Positions 62,616-64,000 of a DNA stretch of 64,000 nt are shown one piece after another. Under the pieces are notes generated by a model, which worked only from the letters and a program-made list of their open reading frames with translations, ran no database searches and was not told the DNA's origin. The stretch comes from Margaritifera margaritifera (taxonomy: Eukaryota > Mollusca > Bivalvia > Unionida > Margaritiferidae), in contig JAQPZY010000909.1 of NCBI GenBank assembly GCA_029931535.1, positions 397,001-461,000 of the forward strand, read 5' to 3'. The translations under genes and the position numbers were made by a program. The stretch's first letter is position 1; each line of letters starts with the position of its first letter.

Positions 62616-64000
62616 AACATACCTTAATTTTGTTTTGGATTTTGTTTGGTAGTATCTAGTGGTACCATCTCGATATTCGTATCGCTTGTTTTTGACCGTC
62701 TAGTTATAAACTCCTTAAAGTCTATAGCTTTGAGTTCATAGGTAATGATACTGTAACCTTAAATGTGTCATAGTCCCTACCTAGATTCATTAGCATTGCC
62801 CATTCTGTTAGTATGCTCTCAATGTGACCATTTTATGTAGGAGAAACAAGATATCAAAACTCTGAATACGGTCCAACATGAACTTTTCATTAGCGATATT
62901 GCCAATAAACGAAGCAAAATTATCAAGTTCTCACCATCTCAATAGTTCCTCTCTTTATATAAAATGCAAACATTCCGTGCTCGAACCCTTATATGAATGT
63001 TCGGGAGCAATGTTCATTTCTTTAGCATGTCAGGCAGTATGCTTTTCAAGATTGTAATCAAAGGGTCAAAGGTTACGACATAATTACCATATTGATATCG
63101 GTCACGGTTGGGTGTAGCCAGGTGTAGATCGGTGGATTCCATTTTCACAACAGACAATAACTGATCTCTACTATATGACAACAATATAGACAACTGTAAC
63201 AACGAAGACAAAAATTTAAATCTACCACGATAATTGCGACATGGCCATAATAATAATAATAATAATAGTATTCATAAACCAACGATTTAAGATCAGATAG
63301 TTAATGATAGACGTACGGATGAAGAGTGCCACGATATCCCTCGCCAAAATATGATGATGATGATGACGACGATGATGATAATGATGATAATGATGATGTT
63401 GAAGTCGATAATGAAATTAAAAAAGTAATAGTAGGAATCACCATCACTACCCTCATCGTCGTAAATTTCGTCATCCAACGATTACACTTTGATACACTGA
63501 TGCGAACAATGAATGCGTGAGCAAATCCTTGTGAAAATAAACCACCAAAGACAGGAAGGTCTATAGACTAGAATATGTGATTACTACTATTGATACGAAG
63601 TATCTATCGTACAATTATGACAGAACGGTGTTATCATACTGATGTTAATTATCTCATTTCGATAATGCAGAAGTTTCCTCATAAACTGTAGTCGTCCATT
63701 AGGCTGCTCTAAAAGTTTGAATCTTTTATAATCTTTACTGCTTCAATACCACATGGATGCGTAGTTAAAACCTGACGTATTTTATAATTTTTGTAAACAA
63801 TAATGGGTCCGGGAAAAAAGTTATAGATTTTAACATTTTTTGTCGCTTATAACAATCTTACACAATATTTATAATAGTATAATAATTTAATTTATAATAG
63901 TGGCTTCGCCACTCGTTAAAATATCACGTTTTTTGTACCACACGATGAAATATATCTGGTATTAACGTAGGAAAAAAATATTTTCTTTTTATTATATACC
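62616..64000. other. No recognised gene; triplet repeats
   Basis: AAT run at 63248-63266 and ATG/ACG triplets at 63351-63402, which give poly-Asp or poly-Ile frames. No other feature is seen to the window end. Confidence 0.55.

Overview
This is repeat-dominated, AT-rich animal genomic DNA with no prokaryotic features: no operons, no ribosome binding sites, no long open frames. Exons with consensus splice sites, tRNA-derived SINEs, several clades of non-LTR retrotransposon, a Polinton-type DNA polymerase and many long AT, GA, CT and GTAT microsatellites point to an invertebrate metazoan. The SINE 3' ends (for example a GGCGTTAAACCCC-type tail) and the retroelement and esterase relatives I recognise suggest a lophotrochozoan, probably a mollusc. 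That placement is an inference of moderate to low confidence.

Layout. 0-5 kb: microsatellites, short tandem repeats, a SINE, and a 5'-truncated CR1/Jockey-like reverse transcriptase next to a repeat linked to GA microsatellites. 5-22 kb: almost gene-free, holding two abutting SINEs, two tRNA-like repeats and several minisatellites (26, ~26, 55, 28 and ~60 bp units). 22-40 kb: a broken type-B carboxylesterase gene on the minus strand. Its N-terminal exon lies at 39.6-39.0 kb, its nucleophile-serine exon at 38.5-38.2 kb and its C-terminal exon at 22.6-22.0 kb. The roughly 15.6 kb between the last two exons holds a decayed Polinton/Maverick-type element (about 25.5-33.6 kb). In that element a protein-primed family B DNA polymerase on the plus strand converges on a string of small decayed frames on the minus strand. 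A possible second esterase C-terminal fragment lies at 35.4-35.6 kb.

40-49 kb: a pair of direct repeats, back-to-back fragments of two non-LTR retrotransposon clades (CR1/L2-like on minus, L1-like on plus) and a three-copy 0.6-0.9 kb repeat. 49-64 kb: an exon-like C-type lectin fragment (minus, 52.7-53.0 kb), a third long non-LTR element (minus, 53.1-56.0 kb) interrupted by a SINE, more SINEs and minisatellites, and a dispersed repeat carrying a perfect AGGTCA-type palindrome near 60.75 kb.

No intact protein-coding gene is evident. The best-supported host sequences are the esterase, which carries stops, frameshifts and damaged catalytic motifs, and the lectin-like exon. Everything else recognisable is mobile or satellite DNA. 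Most other open frames are chance frames or products of tandem repeats whose unit length is a multiple of three.
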